From contig NZ_JH470338.1 of assembly GCF_000239695.1 (NCBI RefSeq), positions 1,644,439 through 1,708,438 of the forward strand: 64,000 nucleotides of DNA, written 5' to 3'. This document shows, in pieces, positions 52,479 to 61,326 of this stretch; position 1 is the stretch's first letter; each line of letters starts with the position of its first letter. This DNA comes from Actinomyces graevenitzii C83 (GTDB lineage Bacteria > Actinomycetota > Actinomycetes > Actinomycetales > Actinomycetaceae). The translations under genes and the position numbers were made by a program. The notes under the pieces were generated by a model. That model was not told where the DNA came from, ran no database searches, and worked only from the letters and a program-made list of their open reading frames with translations.

Positions 52479-54026
52479 TTACTCTACCACCGCATATTCG
52501 TTAGGCAGAATAATACGCACAGTAGCGCCGCCACCAGGGGTGTTTAGCATAGAGACCTTGCCTCGGTGCATCTTAATGATGGTAGCTACGATCGCCAGAC
52601 CCAAGCCAGAACCGCCAGTATTGCGGTTACGCGAGGACTCGGTGCGGTAGAAACGGTCAAACACCTTCTTGGCGTCAGCTGGGTCAATACCCGGGCCATG
52701 GTCGCGCACCTCAATAATGGTGTGGGTGCCGTTAGTGCCCACCGCGATCTCCACCGGGGAGCCGTCAGGCGAGTAAGCCAAAACATTAGAAAGCAGGTTG
52801 GTCAGCACCTGGCTTAGACGCTCACGGTCGCCGTCGATAAAGAGCTCTTCTTCCAGCTCTTCACCCTCCAGCGTGAGCACCTGAGTGTCGCGGTCAGGGG
52901 CCAGCACAATCAGGTCAGAGATAGCCTCACGCGCCAGCTGCGAAACATTGAAGTGGGTTACCTCCAGGGGCCGGCCCTCATCCATACGCGCCAACTGCAA
53001 CAGATCCTCAACCAGGCGCGCCATACGCTTAGCTTCAGACTCAATACGGCCCATAACCTCATCGGTTTGCTCCGGGGGCACCCCACCCATTTGGTACAGC
53101 TCGCCCCAGCCTCGCACAGTAGCCAGCGGGGTACGCAGCTCATGGGAGGCGTCAGAGATGAAACGCTGCATCCGCTCTTGGGAGTGGGTGCGCGCTTCAA
53201 AAGCATGCTCGTTTTGGGTGAGCATGGAGTTAAGTGAACGCTGCAGGGAGCCAATCTCTGTGTTGCTTGACTGGGTGACATTAATGCGGGCAGATAGCTC
53301 ACCTTTGGCGATTTTGCCTGCTACCGACTCAATTTCACGCAGCGGCCCTAGTGCGTGGCCCACAAACAAGGTGGCTACTGTGGCCGTCAAGCACAGCATG
53401 GCCACGCCGGTTAGGCCCAGCAGTAGGCGGGTGTGGTCGACGGCGTCGGCGGTGTCTTTCAGGGGCAGCGCAATTAGCACCCCACCGATGTATTCCTTAC
53501 CGTCACCGGAAGAAATTGGCAGGATGATGGCACGCCACTTGGCGCCGTCGATATTCGATTCAATGGTGAAGGGATTGGGTTTATAGGAGGCTACAGCTTT
53601 GCGGGAAAAATCTATGCCTTTAATGTTTGGGATGCCGTAATGCTCGGCGGTAGAGCTAGAAATCAGCTGACCAGAAGTGCCGTCAAACCATTTGCCGTAA
53701 ATGTAGTAAGTGGAGGGAATGGGGTTGGTTTGACCATTTTTAATTAGGGTCAGGGCTTGATTGCCAACTGTACGGGTGGCGCCGGTATCTACCAGTTGCG
53801 AATCTACTTGTTCTTGAAGGGTGTTTTCCAGTAGTAGCGAGGTGGATATCGAGGTCACCGCCACCGATAGCATCAGCAGCAAGGTGGTTATTATTGCCAG
53901 CTGATTAGTCAGCGGTAGTTTGCTCCAAAACCTTTGGAACAAACTACGTTTAGGTGGCGGTTGGGTGGGCTCGGCCGCATTTAGTTTGACTGGTGGGACC
54001 GAGGGAAGCGGTTGCCCATCACGCAT
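52479..54026 (-). CDS. Sensor histidine kinase (PhoR-like)
   Basis: A membrane kinase of 515 residues. The first membrane helix is near residues 40-62, and an extracytoplasmic sensor of about 140 residues follows. The second helix (LLLGLTGVAMLCLTATVATLFVG in outline) is near 210. HAMP comes next, then the phospho-acceptor box FISDASHELRTPLATVRG and the ATPase domain with NLLSNVLAYSP, RDHGPGID and SGLGLAIV. Its ATG overlaps the regulator stop by one base. A Pro-rich 25-residue cytoplasmic N-terminus precedes the first helix. Confidence 0.93.
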   Translation of the reverse strand: MRDGQPLPSVPPVKLNAAEPTQPPPKRSLFQRFWSKLPLTNQLAIITTLLLMLSVAVTSISTSLLLENTLQEQVDSQLVDTGATRTVGNQALTLIKNGQTNPIPSTYYIYGKWFDGTSGQLISSSTAEHYGIPNIKGIDFSRKAVASYKPNPFTIESNIDGAKWRAIILPISSGDGKEYIGGVLIALPLKDTADAVDHTRLLLGLTGVAMLCLTATVATLFVGHALGPLREIESVAGKIAKGELSARINVTQSSNTEIGSLQRSLNSMLTQNEHAFEARTHSQERMQRFISDASHELRTPLATVRGWGELYQMGGVPPEQTDEVMGRIESEAKRMARLVEDLLQLARMDEGRPLEVTHFNVSQLAREAISDLIVLAPDRDTQVLTLEGEELEEELFIDGDRERLSQVLTNLLSNVLAYSPDGSPVEIAVGTNGTHTIIEVRDHGPGIDPADAKKVFDRFYRTESSRNRNTGGSGLGLAIVATIIKMHRGKVSMLNTPGGGATVRIILPNEYAVVE

Positions 54027-54778
54027 CAGGAGTCCTTGGGTTCACGCATCATGTAGCCCACCCCGCGTCGGGTCTGGATTAATGGCGTCACCTTGCCGCC
54101 GTCAGGACCCTTGAGCTGGTCAATCTTGCGGCGTAGATAGGAAATATACGACTCAACAATAGCGGCGTCGCCATTCCAGTCATACTCCCATACGTGGTCA
54201 AGGATCTGGCTCTTAGAGACCACGCGACCAGAGTTAACCATCAGATAACGCAGTAGTTTGAACTCGGTGGGGGACAGCTCGATTTCCTGGCCAGCACGGC
54301 GTACCTCGTAGGCATCCTCGTCTAGGATTAGGTCTGCCAGCTGCAAAATATGGGAGCGCTCAGGCTCTACATTTTGGGTGCGACGCAAAATAGCACGAAT
54401 ACGTGCCACTACTTCTTCAAGACCAAAAGGTTTAGTTACGTAGTCGTCTCCGCCTACGGTTAATCCCTGGATCTTTGCTTCCATATCGTCGCGAGCAGTT
54501 AAGAACAAAATAGGTACTTTGATATTTCGTTCACGCATTCGCCTGGCAACAGTGAATCCGTCCATATCGGGCATCATCACGTCCAGAATTATTAAATCAG
54601 GCCTTTGGGTCTCGACGGCGTGCATAGCACCATTACCATCTTGAGCAGTTGACACGTCAAAACCCGCAAAGCGTAGCGAAGAAGCTAGCAGATCGCGGAT
54701 ATTGGGTTCATCGTCAACTACTAGTAGCTGAGCTTCGGGAGCGGTCTGATTCGGGGACATGCTTAAAGTATGAGGCAT
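54026..54778 (-). CDS. OmpR-family response regulator (PhoP-like)
   Basis: The 250-residue regulator closely follows mycobacterial PhoP in its receiver: VVDDEPNIRDLL, the Asp in LIILDVMMPDMDGF, FLTARDDMEAKIQGL and GGDDYVTKPFGLEEVVARIRAI in outline. A winged-helix domain ends RRGVGYMMREP. An in-frame ATG six codons later is also possible. The pair is arranged regulator then kinase. Phosphate or envelope-lipid control as in PhoPR of M. tuberculosis is only a family-based guess. Confidence 0.93.
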   Translation of the reverse strand: MPHTLSMSPNQTAPEAQLLVVDDEPNIRDLLASSLRFAGFDVSTAQDGNGAMHAVETQRPDLIILDVMMPDMDGFTVARRMRERNIKVPILFLTARDDMEAKIQGLTVGGDDYVTKPFGLEEVVARIRAILRRTQNVEPERSHILQLADLILDEDAYEVRRAGQEIELSPTEFKLLRYLMVNSGRVVSKSQILDHVWEYDWNGDAAIVESYISYLRRKIDQLKGPDGGKVTPLIQTRRGVGYMMREPKDS

Positions 54779-54841
54779 TGGCCTGAAGATTTCCTTGAAG
54801 CCCGTCCACTAAACGGACAGTAAGGTTAGCCACTTAGCGGA

Positions 54842-55417
54842 TTAGATGAATTGCTGCGGATCGAATTCTTCTAGCGGGATGATGCGCACGCGCGGCAATG
54901 GGCTGGTAAATGCACGCACATCAAGCTCCAGGTCGAATAGTTCCAATCCTTCGAGTTCCAGGGCAGCCAACTGTGTGTTCAGGAACTCTCTGAAGCAGAA
55001 TACACCTACCTGTACCCCTACCTGCAGCAGGCGCTCAATCTGTGGGATGTAGTCGCCGTCGTGGCTAGCAAGCAGCACGCGGGCAGGGGCGCCGCGCTCA
55101 GCGATAGCGTCCAGGGTGCGCTGGATGCCAATGTCTACTACTTTTTCTTCGGCCGATGCAGAAAGTGGAACCGGGCGATAGTCCATTGCTAGTAGGGCCT
55201 GTACAAAGCCCATTGGCATATGTCCGGAAGAAGCATTTAAGAAAAAAAGTCCGCGTGTTAGCGTGTCTTGATCCCAAATAGAGTTGCAGTAGTGCAATAC
55301 GCGATCCCAGCGTGGCCGCTCATCTGGGTCTGGGCGGCGTCCTAAAACACTTGTGCCTAGTGTTGCATCGATGTTTTCGCCGTCGACTAGAAGATAAGTT
55401 GGAGTGCCCATATCCAC
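54842..55417 (-). CDS. NYN domain protein, predicted RNase
   Basis: A 191-residue protein with a PIN-like NYN fold. Acidic residues expected in the active site are in LLVDGENIDATLG, KVVDIGIQRTLD and LLASHDGDYIPQIERL, the usual three-segment pattern. Members act as nucleases on RNA; targets here are unknown. It has no membrane segment. It lies between the PhoP-like regulator and pspA on the same strand, with two terminator-like hairpins upstream. Confidence 0.85.
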   Translation of the reverse strand: MDMGTPTYLLVDGENIDATLGTSVLGRRPDPDERPRWDRVLHYCNSIWDQDTLTRGLFFLNASSGHMPMGFVQALLAMDYRPVPLSASAEEKVVDIGIQRTLDAIAERGAPARVLLASHDGDYIPQIERLLQVGVQVGVFCFREFLNTQLAALELEGLELFDLELDVRAFTSPLPRVRIIPLEEFDPQQFI

Positions 55418-55462
55418 ATACTAATTCAAAAGTCTTGAATTTGTTTCTTAAAATGAAAAAAT

Positions 55463-55503
55463 TACGCGCCCAATTTTGGTCAATGACGTGAATCGGGCGC
55501 GTA
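55463..55503 (-). terminator. Terminator with T-run upstream of the NYN gene
   Basis: TACGCGCCC (55463-55471) and GGGCGCGTA (55495-55503) pair perfectly across 23 bases. On the minus strand ATTTTTTCATTTT follows. It ends read-through from pspA before the NYN gene. Confidence 0.8.
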
Positions 55504-55584
55504 CTCGCGTGTTGTTTTAGCTAAGGCCGCACCTAGCGGGGCAAAAATTTAGCGGCAAACTGCGGTTTTTACGGCTAGAGGCGC

Positions 55585-55627
55585 TTTAGTGCCAAGGCGA
55601 TAGCTAAGCGCTCACCTTGGCACTAAA
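55585..55627 (-). terminator. Hairpin directly after pspA
   Basis: TTTAGTGCCAAGG (55585-55597) pairs perfectly with CCTTGGCACTAAA (55615-55627). It lies 5 bp past the pspA stop and has no strong T-run; a second terminator follows. Confidence 0.72.
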
Positions 55628-55632
55628 ACATC

Positions 55633-56460
55633 TCAGTAGGAGGAGGTGTCGCCGGCGGCCTGGTTTTCAGCCTTCAGGGCGGCAAAGGCGGCGTCAATGT
55701 CGACGTCGGAAGCACCGGCGGTGATCTGCGGGGCGCTAGAGGGACGGTTGCCGGACTTCAGAGCGGCCAGACGTGCCTCAGCCTCCATCTGAGCGGAGGA
55801 GGACTCTAGGGCGGCAAACTGGGACTCCAGCGAGGTGCCTGCCAGCTCGGCCTGGCCGGCAGCCTGGGCCTCGACGCGGCGTACGCGGTCCTCGAAACGG
55901 CCCAGCGACGAGGTGGGGTCGGTGGTGTTGATCTGGTTGAGGGCGCTTTGTACCTTCACCTGGGCCTGCGCGGTGCGCTGACGTGCCACCAGCTCGTCAC
56001 GCTTGGACTTAAGGTCACCAAGCTTGGCTTCCATCTGGGTCAGGCCAGTCTTTAGCTGCTCAACCACCTGACGCTGGGAGTCAATGGAAGGCTGGGCGGA
56101 GCTGACCTTCTGCTCGGCGGTGATCTGCTTGGTTAGTGCAATCTTGGCCAGGTTGTCGAACTTGTCGGCCGCACCAGTGTCACCAGCAGCGCGTAGCTCA
56201 TCAGCCTTACGGGAGGCGGCCAGGGCCTTGTTGCCCCAGTCGGTAGCTTCAGCGGTGTACTTGGCCTGGTCTTTTTCGGCCATGCGTAGGTTACCGATGG
56301 ACTGGGCGACAGCCTGACGGGCTTCCACAATAGAGTTGGAGTAGTCGCGTACCAGCTGGTCCAGCATCTTTTGCGGGTCTTCAGCGCGGTCAATAAGCGC
56401 GTTAATGTTGGCGCGGGTCAGCTGGGAAATTCGGCCCAGGATCGTTTGCTTCTCAGCCAT
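55633..56460 (-). CDS. pspA: PspA/IM30 family envelope-stress protein
   Basis: A 275-residue coiled-coil protein that coats and protects the inner membrane. The N-terminus ILGRISQLTRANINALIDRAEDPQKMLDQLVRDY, in outline, carries the membrane-binding helix. Long heptad-rich helices continue to about residue 215. The C-terminal ~60 residues, with Ala/Ser-rich linker and DVDIDAAFAALKAEN, form a short acidic tail typical of actinobacterial members. It lies 64 bp downstream of the TPM-less coiled-coil membrane protein, a common partnership. Confidence 0.93.
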   Translation of the reverse strand: MAEKQTILGRISQLTRANINALIDRAEDPQKMLDQLVRDYSNSIVEARQAVAQSIGNLRMAEKDQAKYTAEATDWGNKALAASRKADELRAAGDTGAADKFDNLAKIALTKQITAEQKVSSAQPSIDSQRQVVEQLKTGLTQMEAKLGDLKSKRDELVARQRTAQAQVKVQSALNQINTTDPTSSLGRFEDRVRRVEAQAAGQAELAGTSLESQFAALESSSAQMEAEARLAALKSGNRPSSAPQITAGASDVDIDAAFAALKAENQAAGDTSSY

Positions 56461-56524
56461 GAGTTATACCTTTCGTTTTATTGCCTGCTTAATGGCAAGG
56501 TAGCACGGAGATGACGATTATTTT

Positions 56525-57985
56525 TTAAAAAAAATCGCCGAAGTCTATGTCGGAATCGCCGAAATTCGGGCCGCCACCCCAGTCATGGTTACCAATACTA
56601 CGGGTAACATTTCCGATTACGTCACCCAGCAGGATGCCACCTAGCATCATGGTGCCCATATCGATTCCGCTGGAGCCAATAGCGCGCGGCTGATTGGCGT
56701 TAAAACGGTTAATGTCCCGCTGGGCCTGGCCCTGGGCGCGGCCGATAAGCTGCTCGGCATGACCAATAGCCTGCCCGGCCCGCACCGGATCGTTCTTAAT
56801 AGTCTGCTTAGCCTCAGACGCCAGGCGTGAGGCTTCAGCCAGGTCAGTGCGGGCGGCGATCCCCACCGCACCACGGGCCGTAGAAATCATATTGGTAACT
56901 GCGTCAATAGAAGCGTCAAGGCGCCCCAAGCGCTGGTCAAGGCCGGCGCGGGCACGGTTATGTACCTCTTCCTGACTGCGGGCCTGCTCTAGGGCATTAT
57001 CCAAAGCAGCCTCAGCGGCGGTGAGCTCATTAAGCGGGGCCACCGGGTCTAGCTGGCTTTGGCTCAGCACTCGCTGGCCGGCGGCAATGGCACGCTGAGC
57101 GCGAGCCACTAGCGGGTCAAGCACTGCTGCGGGCACGGGCCCATTAGGCTGACCTAGACGCTTAGCGTCCTCAATGTCAGAGCTAATAGAGGTAATTGCC
57201 GCAGTTAAGTTAGCGGCCGCATTTTCCAGCAGGGAACGCGTAGCCATCACCTGGTTAGCCAGCTCACCAGCCTGGGTGACGGTAGAAGTAGCCAAGCGAA
57301 TCTGCTCAAGTGCCAGCACACTATTGCCGGCCTCATAGGTTTCTTTAGCCTGGGCCGCAGTCACCTGCGCGGCCTGCAACAGTTTAGCGGCGCGCTCAGG
57401 GGCGTCGGCCACAGAAGTTAGCGATTCAGCCGGGTAGGTGGCAGATAGTGCAACTAGCAGAGAGCGGGCGTTTTCAATGCTGACGTGCACTTCGTTGATC
57501 TGAATATTTAGCTGCGAGAGGGTGTCAGGAATATTGGCTAATGTATCGCGCTTAGAAGCAAACTTTTGCTCCTGGGACTTAATGGCGTTAGTGGCCCGCT
57601 GGCAGCGATCGAGCAGCTCATTAAGCATGTGGTGACGCTGCACCGGGGTCTCAGGGTTATCGTCGTCGAGCAGGCGACGTAGCTCAAAAGCCCGACTCAA
57701 CTCTGCCTTGGCGTTATCGATAGCCTTAGCAAAATCCTGAGTTTCAGAACTAGAAAACTGTGCCTGCGCAAAAGCCAGCTCCTGATCGGCGCTGTGTACC
57801 AGATCGTCGGCAGCCATCAGCGCAGAGTTAGCCTGCGCATCGAGCTGGTTTAGATCCACCCCGGGCCGCAAACCCGCAGTGGGGGCAGCCTCAATACGTT
57901 TACGCATATTCGAATTGGAAGTACTAAGCGCCACAATGGCGGCTAGCACAGCCCCAATTATGAAGATAAATAAAGCGGTTCCCAT
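56525..57985 (-). CDS. Membrane-anchored coiled-coil protein, TPM-protein relative without a TPM domain
   Basis: A 486-residue protein with an N-terminal membrane helix (residues about 3-22), a long helical region and a Gly/Asp/Phe-rich tail. The stretch LVHSADQELAFAQAQFSSSET and the following AFELRRLLDDDNPETP match the post-TPM region of actinobacterial TPM-domain proteins encoded beside pspA. The ~150-residue TPM domain that usually precedes the membrane helix is missing, and only 114 bp separate this start from the divergent next gene. A role in envelope stress with PspA is inferred. Confidence 0.78.
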   Translation of the reverse strand: MGTALFIFIIGAVLAAIVALSTSNSNMRKRIEAAPTAGLRPGVDLNQLDAQANSALMAADDLVHSADQELAFAQAQFSSSETQDFAKAIDNAKAELSRAFELRRLLDDDNPETPVQRHHMLNELLDRCQRATNAIKSQEQKFASKRDTLANIPDTLSQLNIQINEVHVSIENARSLLVALSATYPAESLTSVADAPERAAKLLQAAQVTAAQAKETYEAGNSVLALEQIRLATSTVTQAGELANQVMATRSLLENAAANLTAAITSISSDIEDAKRLGQPNGPVPAAVLDPLVARAQRAIAAGQRVLSQSQLDPVAPLNELTAAEAALDNALEQARSQEEVHNRARAGLDQRLGRLDASIDAVTNMISTARGAVGIAARTDLAEASRLASEAKQTIKNDPVRAGQAIGHAEQLIGRAQGQAQRDINRFNANQPRAIGSSGIDMGTMMLGGILLGDVIGNVTRSIGNHDWGGGPNFGDSDIDFGDFF

Positions 57986-58099
57986 AGTCTTTCCTGCCTG
58001 TTCGGCGTCCCTCCGTAGTCTATGTCAGGAGCCAATGAGACGCGCCATTCATTGAGAAAGTATTTCCCTTAGAGCTGTTAACGTGCTTCCATAGGCACT

Positions 58100-58942
58100 A
58101 TGTCCCAGGATTCCTCAATCACTGACGCGATTAATAAGACTCCAGTCCTCACTGTTTTCCAGCCTGCGTCTACAGTTGGCGTTGCGCGGTTTGGACAGTG
58201 GCTAGCTTCTGAGGGAGCAATCCTTAACACCATTGACTTAGGTGCAGATCAGCCGGTCCCAGCTTACAGTGAGCTAAACAGTGACGGCATCATTATTCTG
58301 GGTGGTCCCATGGGTGCTAACGACGGCGCCGACTACCCCTGGATAGAGCCGCTCAGTCAGCTGGTGCGTGAGGCCTACGCCCACGCCATGCCGGTGTTTG
58401 GTATCTGCCTGGGATCCCAGCTTTCCGCCCGCGCCCTGGGTGGACAGGTAGCTAGCCCCGCCCCCGGACAGGGTGAGAGCGGCCTGGCCAGTGTCTTCCT
58501 CACCGAAGCCGGCCAGGAAGATGAGGCTATTGCGGAAATGTTCGCCCAAGGTGACGCCGCTAGTGCCCGCGCGGATGTAGCCACCAATGAGGGCACCCAA
58601 CTGCCCGTGCCCGTAAACCACAACGACGCCGTCGTCGCACTACCCCCGCAAGCCAAACTGCTGGCCAGCTCAAAAGCTTGCCCCATTGAGGCCTGGCGCC
58701 TAGGCAGCGTGCTTGGCTTGCAGTGGCACCCCGAAGTTGTGCCCGAGCGCCTATATGTGTGGGCCAAGGAAAACGGCGCCCAAGCGGGCCTAGATGAGGC
58801 TGAGATCAAGCGCCAAGCCGACGACGTACTAGCCCAGGGGCGCCGCATTGACGCCATCACCTGCGCCATGGGTCGCACAGCTGCACGTATGTTGCTGCGT
58901 AAGGCCCGCGCCTATCGGGTCCTGCAAAGCGTCGTAGACTAA
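58100..58942 (+). CDS. Class I glutamine amidotransferase-like protein
   Basis: A 280-residue GATase1 protein. The nucleophile Cys is in FGICLGSQLSARALGG (near residue 109), and His and Glu lie in LQWHPEV (near 215). The oxyanion segment GGPMGAND is present. It resembles GMP-synthase-like amidotransferases found as stand-alone proteins; the acceptor is unknown. The C-terminal ~50 residues extend beyond the core domain. It is divergent from the TPM-less gene and overlaps no neighbour; the DUF3027 gene follows 5 bp later. Confidence 0.88.
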   Translation: MSQDSSITDAINKTPVLTVFQPASTVGVARFGQWLASEGAILNTIDLGADQPVPAYSELNSDGIIILGGPMGANDGADYPWIEPLSQLVREAYAHAMPVFGICLGSQLSARALGGQVASPAPGQGESGLASVFLTEAGQEDEAIAEMFAQGDAASARADVATNEGTQLPVPVNHNDAVVALPPQAKLLASSKACPIEAWRLGSVLGLQWHPEVVPERLYVWAKENGAQAGLDEAEIKRQADDVLAQGRRIDAITCAMGRTAARMLLRKARAYRVLQSVVD

Positions 58943-58947
58943 ACCAT

Positions 58948-59748
58948 GTGACCGATCAACGTTTAGGGGCGGCACCCACCGCCGCTCAGGCTGCGGCCGC
59001 CGCCAAAGACAAAGTGCTGTGTAGCGAGCAGGTAATTGAGGTAGCTCGCATGGCGCTAGCTGACATTACCGACCCGGCTAGCGTCGGTGACTATAGCGGG
59101 GCTGTTCCCACCGGCAAGCGCATGGTCACCCACCTGTTTGAATGCAACCTGCCCGGCTATCGCGGCTGGCGCTGGCAGGTGACTGTGGCGCGCCCCTCGC
59201 GAGCCCGCCAGGCCACTATCTGCGAGCTAGACCTAGCCCCCGGCGAGGATGCGCTACTAGCCCCTGCCTGGGTGCCTTGGGAGCAGCGCCTGCAGCCCTC
59301 GGATGTAAACCGTGGTGACCGCCTGCCCTTTCGAGAATTAGATGAGCGCCTCCAGCCCGGCTGGCAGTCCACCGACGACGCCGTAGCTGACGCCGTGGCC
59401 ATTGATGAGCTCTACTTGGGTCGCGCCCGGGTGCTTTCACCCCAGGGCCTGGCCGCCGCCGCCCAGCGCTGGTACGAGGGTGATCACGGCCCTACTGCCA
59501 ACGGTGTACGTCGCGCTCACGCCAACTGCTCTAGCTGCGGTTTCCTGATGCGCATTGATGGACCCATGCGTCGCCTGTTTGGGGTGTGCGCTAACGCCTG
59601 GTCTCCCGACGACGGCCAGGTGGTTTCCATGGATCACGGCTGCGGGGCCCACTCAGAAACTGACGTGCCCGAGCGAGAAACGGCCTGGCCTGCCAACGCA
59701 CCTATCGTGGATGAGGGTGCGGTAGAGGTCGTAGAGCCGGCCAACTAA
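58948..59748 (+). CDS. DUF3027 family protein
   Basis: A 266-residue cytoplasmic protein found only in Actinomycetota. Hallmarks are VTHLFECNLPGYRGWRWQVTVAR, LLAPAWVPWEQRL and a C-terminal Cys/His cluster (CSSCGFLMRI, FGVCAN, DHGCGAHSE) that probably binds zinc. The N-terminal ~20 residues are Ala-rich. It begins with GTG, five bases after the amidotransferase stop, so the two are co-transcribed. Proximity to a DUF2530 gene and an NCS2 permease gene is conserved in related genomes from memory. Function unknown. Confidence 0.88.
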   Translation: MTDQRLGAAPTAAQAAAAAKDKVLCSEQVIEVARMALADITDPASVGDYSGAVPTGKRMVTHLFECNLPGYRGWRWQVTVARPSRARQATICELDLAPGEDALLAPAWVPWEQRLQPSDVNRGDRLPFRELDERLQPGWQSTDDAVADAVAIDELYLGRARVLSPQGLAAAAQRWYEGDHGPTANGVRRAHANCSSCGFLMRIDGPMRRLFGVCANAWSPDDGQVVSMDHGCGAHSETDVPERETAWPANAPIVDEGAVEVVEPAN

Positions 59749-59803
59749 AAGCGCCGGCGCGCGGCTGGGCGGCGCGCAGCTGGGGCCGTGAGGCTGGTGC
59801 GGC

Positions 59804-61177
59804 TTAGATATCGCGGTAACGCAGGCTGAGGGCCTCGCCGGCAGCGACGTCGTCGACAGGGGTGCTGTTATCCTCACTTAACGGGCCGCGACCTAGGGCT
59901 TTGCGATATTCGTGCACGCCACCCCAAGCCATACCGAGCACCCCAATAACAATTCCGCACAGGCAAATTTCCAAAGCTGCCGAGCGTGAAGCCGTGGCAC
60001 CCAGCAAAATAGACAACCCTACCGCCGCCAGGGCCCAAATGCTGGTGCCCACAGCCATTAGGTGCAGCGCGTCCACATTTTCGGGGCCAACAGTGGGCAG
60101 GGACTTATAGTGCGCCAGATTGTGCTCAGTGTTTTTATCTGCCGGCGCCGGGATGGGCGCCTTGGGTTTAGGGCTGCGCTTAATGGATAGCGCTTTAAAG
60201 CGCTTAATGGCCGACGCCGGGGCGTCAGCCGATGCCGAGGCTGCCGGAAGCGGGGCCGGGGGCTGTGCCGGGGCTGCGGCTGCGGGTGTTGGGGCCGGGG
60301 CTGCGGCCTGAATTTGGGCCTGCGCCGGGGCCGGGATATTGGCTGACGCTGTCGGGCTTAGCGGGCCAGAGTGCGCAGGTCGAGAAGGCGCTGACTGAGG
60401 GGCCGGCGGCTGCGCAAACGCAGCTTGCGGGCGGGCCGGTTGAGAGTGCGCTGGCTGGGAGTGCGCTGGCTGGGAGTGCGCAGCTTGGGAGTGTGCAGCT
60501 TGGGGATGCGCTGGCTGAGGCATAGTCTGTTGAGAACGCGCTGAGTGAGGGGCCTGCTGTGGAGCTGGCGGTTGAGGCGCCTTCTGTTGAGGAGCCCTCT
60601 GCTGCTGAGGGGCTGGCGGGGCCATTAAGGGCGGTTGGGCGCCATTAGCTACATTGCCGACGACGCGGTTTGCTAACTGGTTGGCGTCGGCTGTGCGCTC
60701 GCGGCGTTTGCCGCCAAAGAGCTTGCGACGCAGGCGGCCAGCCTTGGAAGCAGACTGAGCGCGGGCAGCAGACTGGGGGGCTGGCGGCGCAAACTGCGCG
60801 GGGTAGCCGGGCGCTGGAGTTGTGGGGTAACTGGGCGCTGGGGCGGCGGGAGCTGCGGGGTTGTAGCCGGGCGCCGTCGAGCCAGGGGCCTGTAGATAGC
60901 GCGGATACTGGCCGGCGCGGGCGGCAGCGGCATTGGTGGCAGTGCCACGCTGGGCTGCAGTACGTCCCGCAGCGGCGCGGGCGGCCTGTGCTCGTTGTGC
61001 CTGAGCCTGCTGCGCCTGGGCTAGTTGTGCCTGCTGCGCCCGCATGACGGCCTCACGTTGGGCCGCTTCGCGCATGGCGGCTTCACGGGCGGCCATGGCG
61101 GCCATCTGCTGGGCTCGCTCACGCTGCGCGCGCTCACGCTGCGCGTGCTCAGCAGCAAGCTGCTCGTAGATCCCCAT
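59804..61177 (-). CDS. DUF2530-like membrane protein with a very long low-complexity N-terminus
   Basis: A 457-residue protein. The last ~90 residues have two membrane helices (VDALHLMAVGTSIWALAAVGLSILLG and LEICLCGIVIGVLGMAWGG, in outline) that match DUF2530, a domain of about 80 residues. The first ~350 residues are a Gln/Ala/Pro-rich, basic, disordered extension with QRERA heptad-like repeats at the start and AHSQP repeats (five or six copies) in the middle. Typical DUF2530 proteins lack it. It lies between the DUF3027 gene and the divergent purine permease, the usual place. Confidence 0.78.
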   Translation of the reverse strand: MGIYEQLAAEHAQRERAQRERAQQMAAMAAREAAMREAAQREAVMRAQQAQLAQAQQAQAQRAQAARAAAGRTAAQRGTATNAAAARAGQYPRYLQAPGSTAPGYNPAAPAAPAPSYPTTPAPGYPAQFAPPAPQSAARAQSASKAGRLRRKLFGGKRRERTADANQLANRVVGNVANGAQPPLMAPPAPQQQRAPQQKAPQPPAPQQAPHSARSQQTMPQPAHPQAAHSQAAHSQPAHSQPAHSQPARPQAAFAQPPAPQSAPSRPAHSGPLSPTASANIPAPAQAQIQAAAPAPTPAAAAPAQPPAPLPAASASADAPASAIKRFKALSIKRSPKPKAPIPAPADKNTEHNLAHYKSLPTVGPENVDALHLMAVGTSIWALAAVGLSILLGATASRSAALEICLCGIVIGVLGMAWGGVHEYRKALGRGPLSEDNSTPVDDVAAGEALSLRYRDI

Positions 61178-61313
61178 AGCCTCTCCTTAAGCCGGTCACC
61201 AGGTAGTTCGGGGCGCTTAGGCGCTAACTGCATACTACTAAGCTCTCCGATGGCAAAACTTGCTGTGATTTAGTTCTCTAATGGCGATATTGCCCTTTTC
61301 TGGACGCAAAAGT

Positions 61314-61319
61314 CAAAAT
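61314..61319 (+). promoter_or_regulatory. Minus-10 box for a leaderless permease message
   Basis: CAAAAT ends eight bases before GTG 61327, the same hexamer and spacing as at gpmA. No ribosome-binding site is present. Confidence 0.5.
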
Positions 61320-61326
61320 GGGGTAG

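Noticed and set aside
60120..60525. Plus-strand Gly/Ala-rich frames opposite the DUF2530 gene
   Set aside because: They are antisense shadows of the low-complexity coding region.
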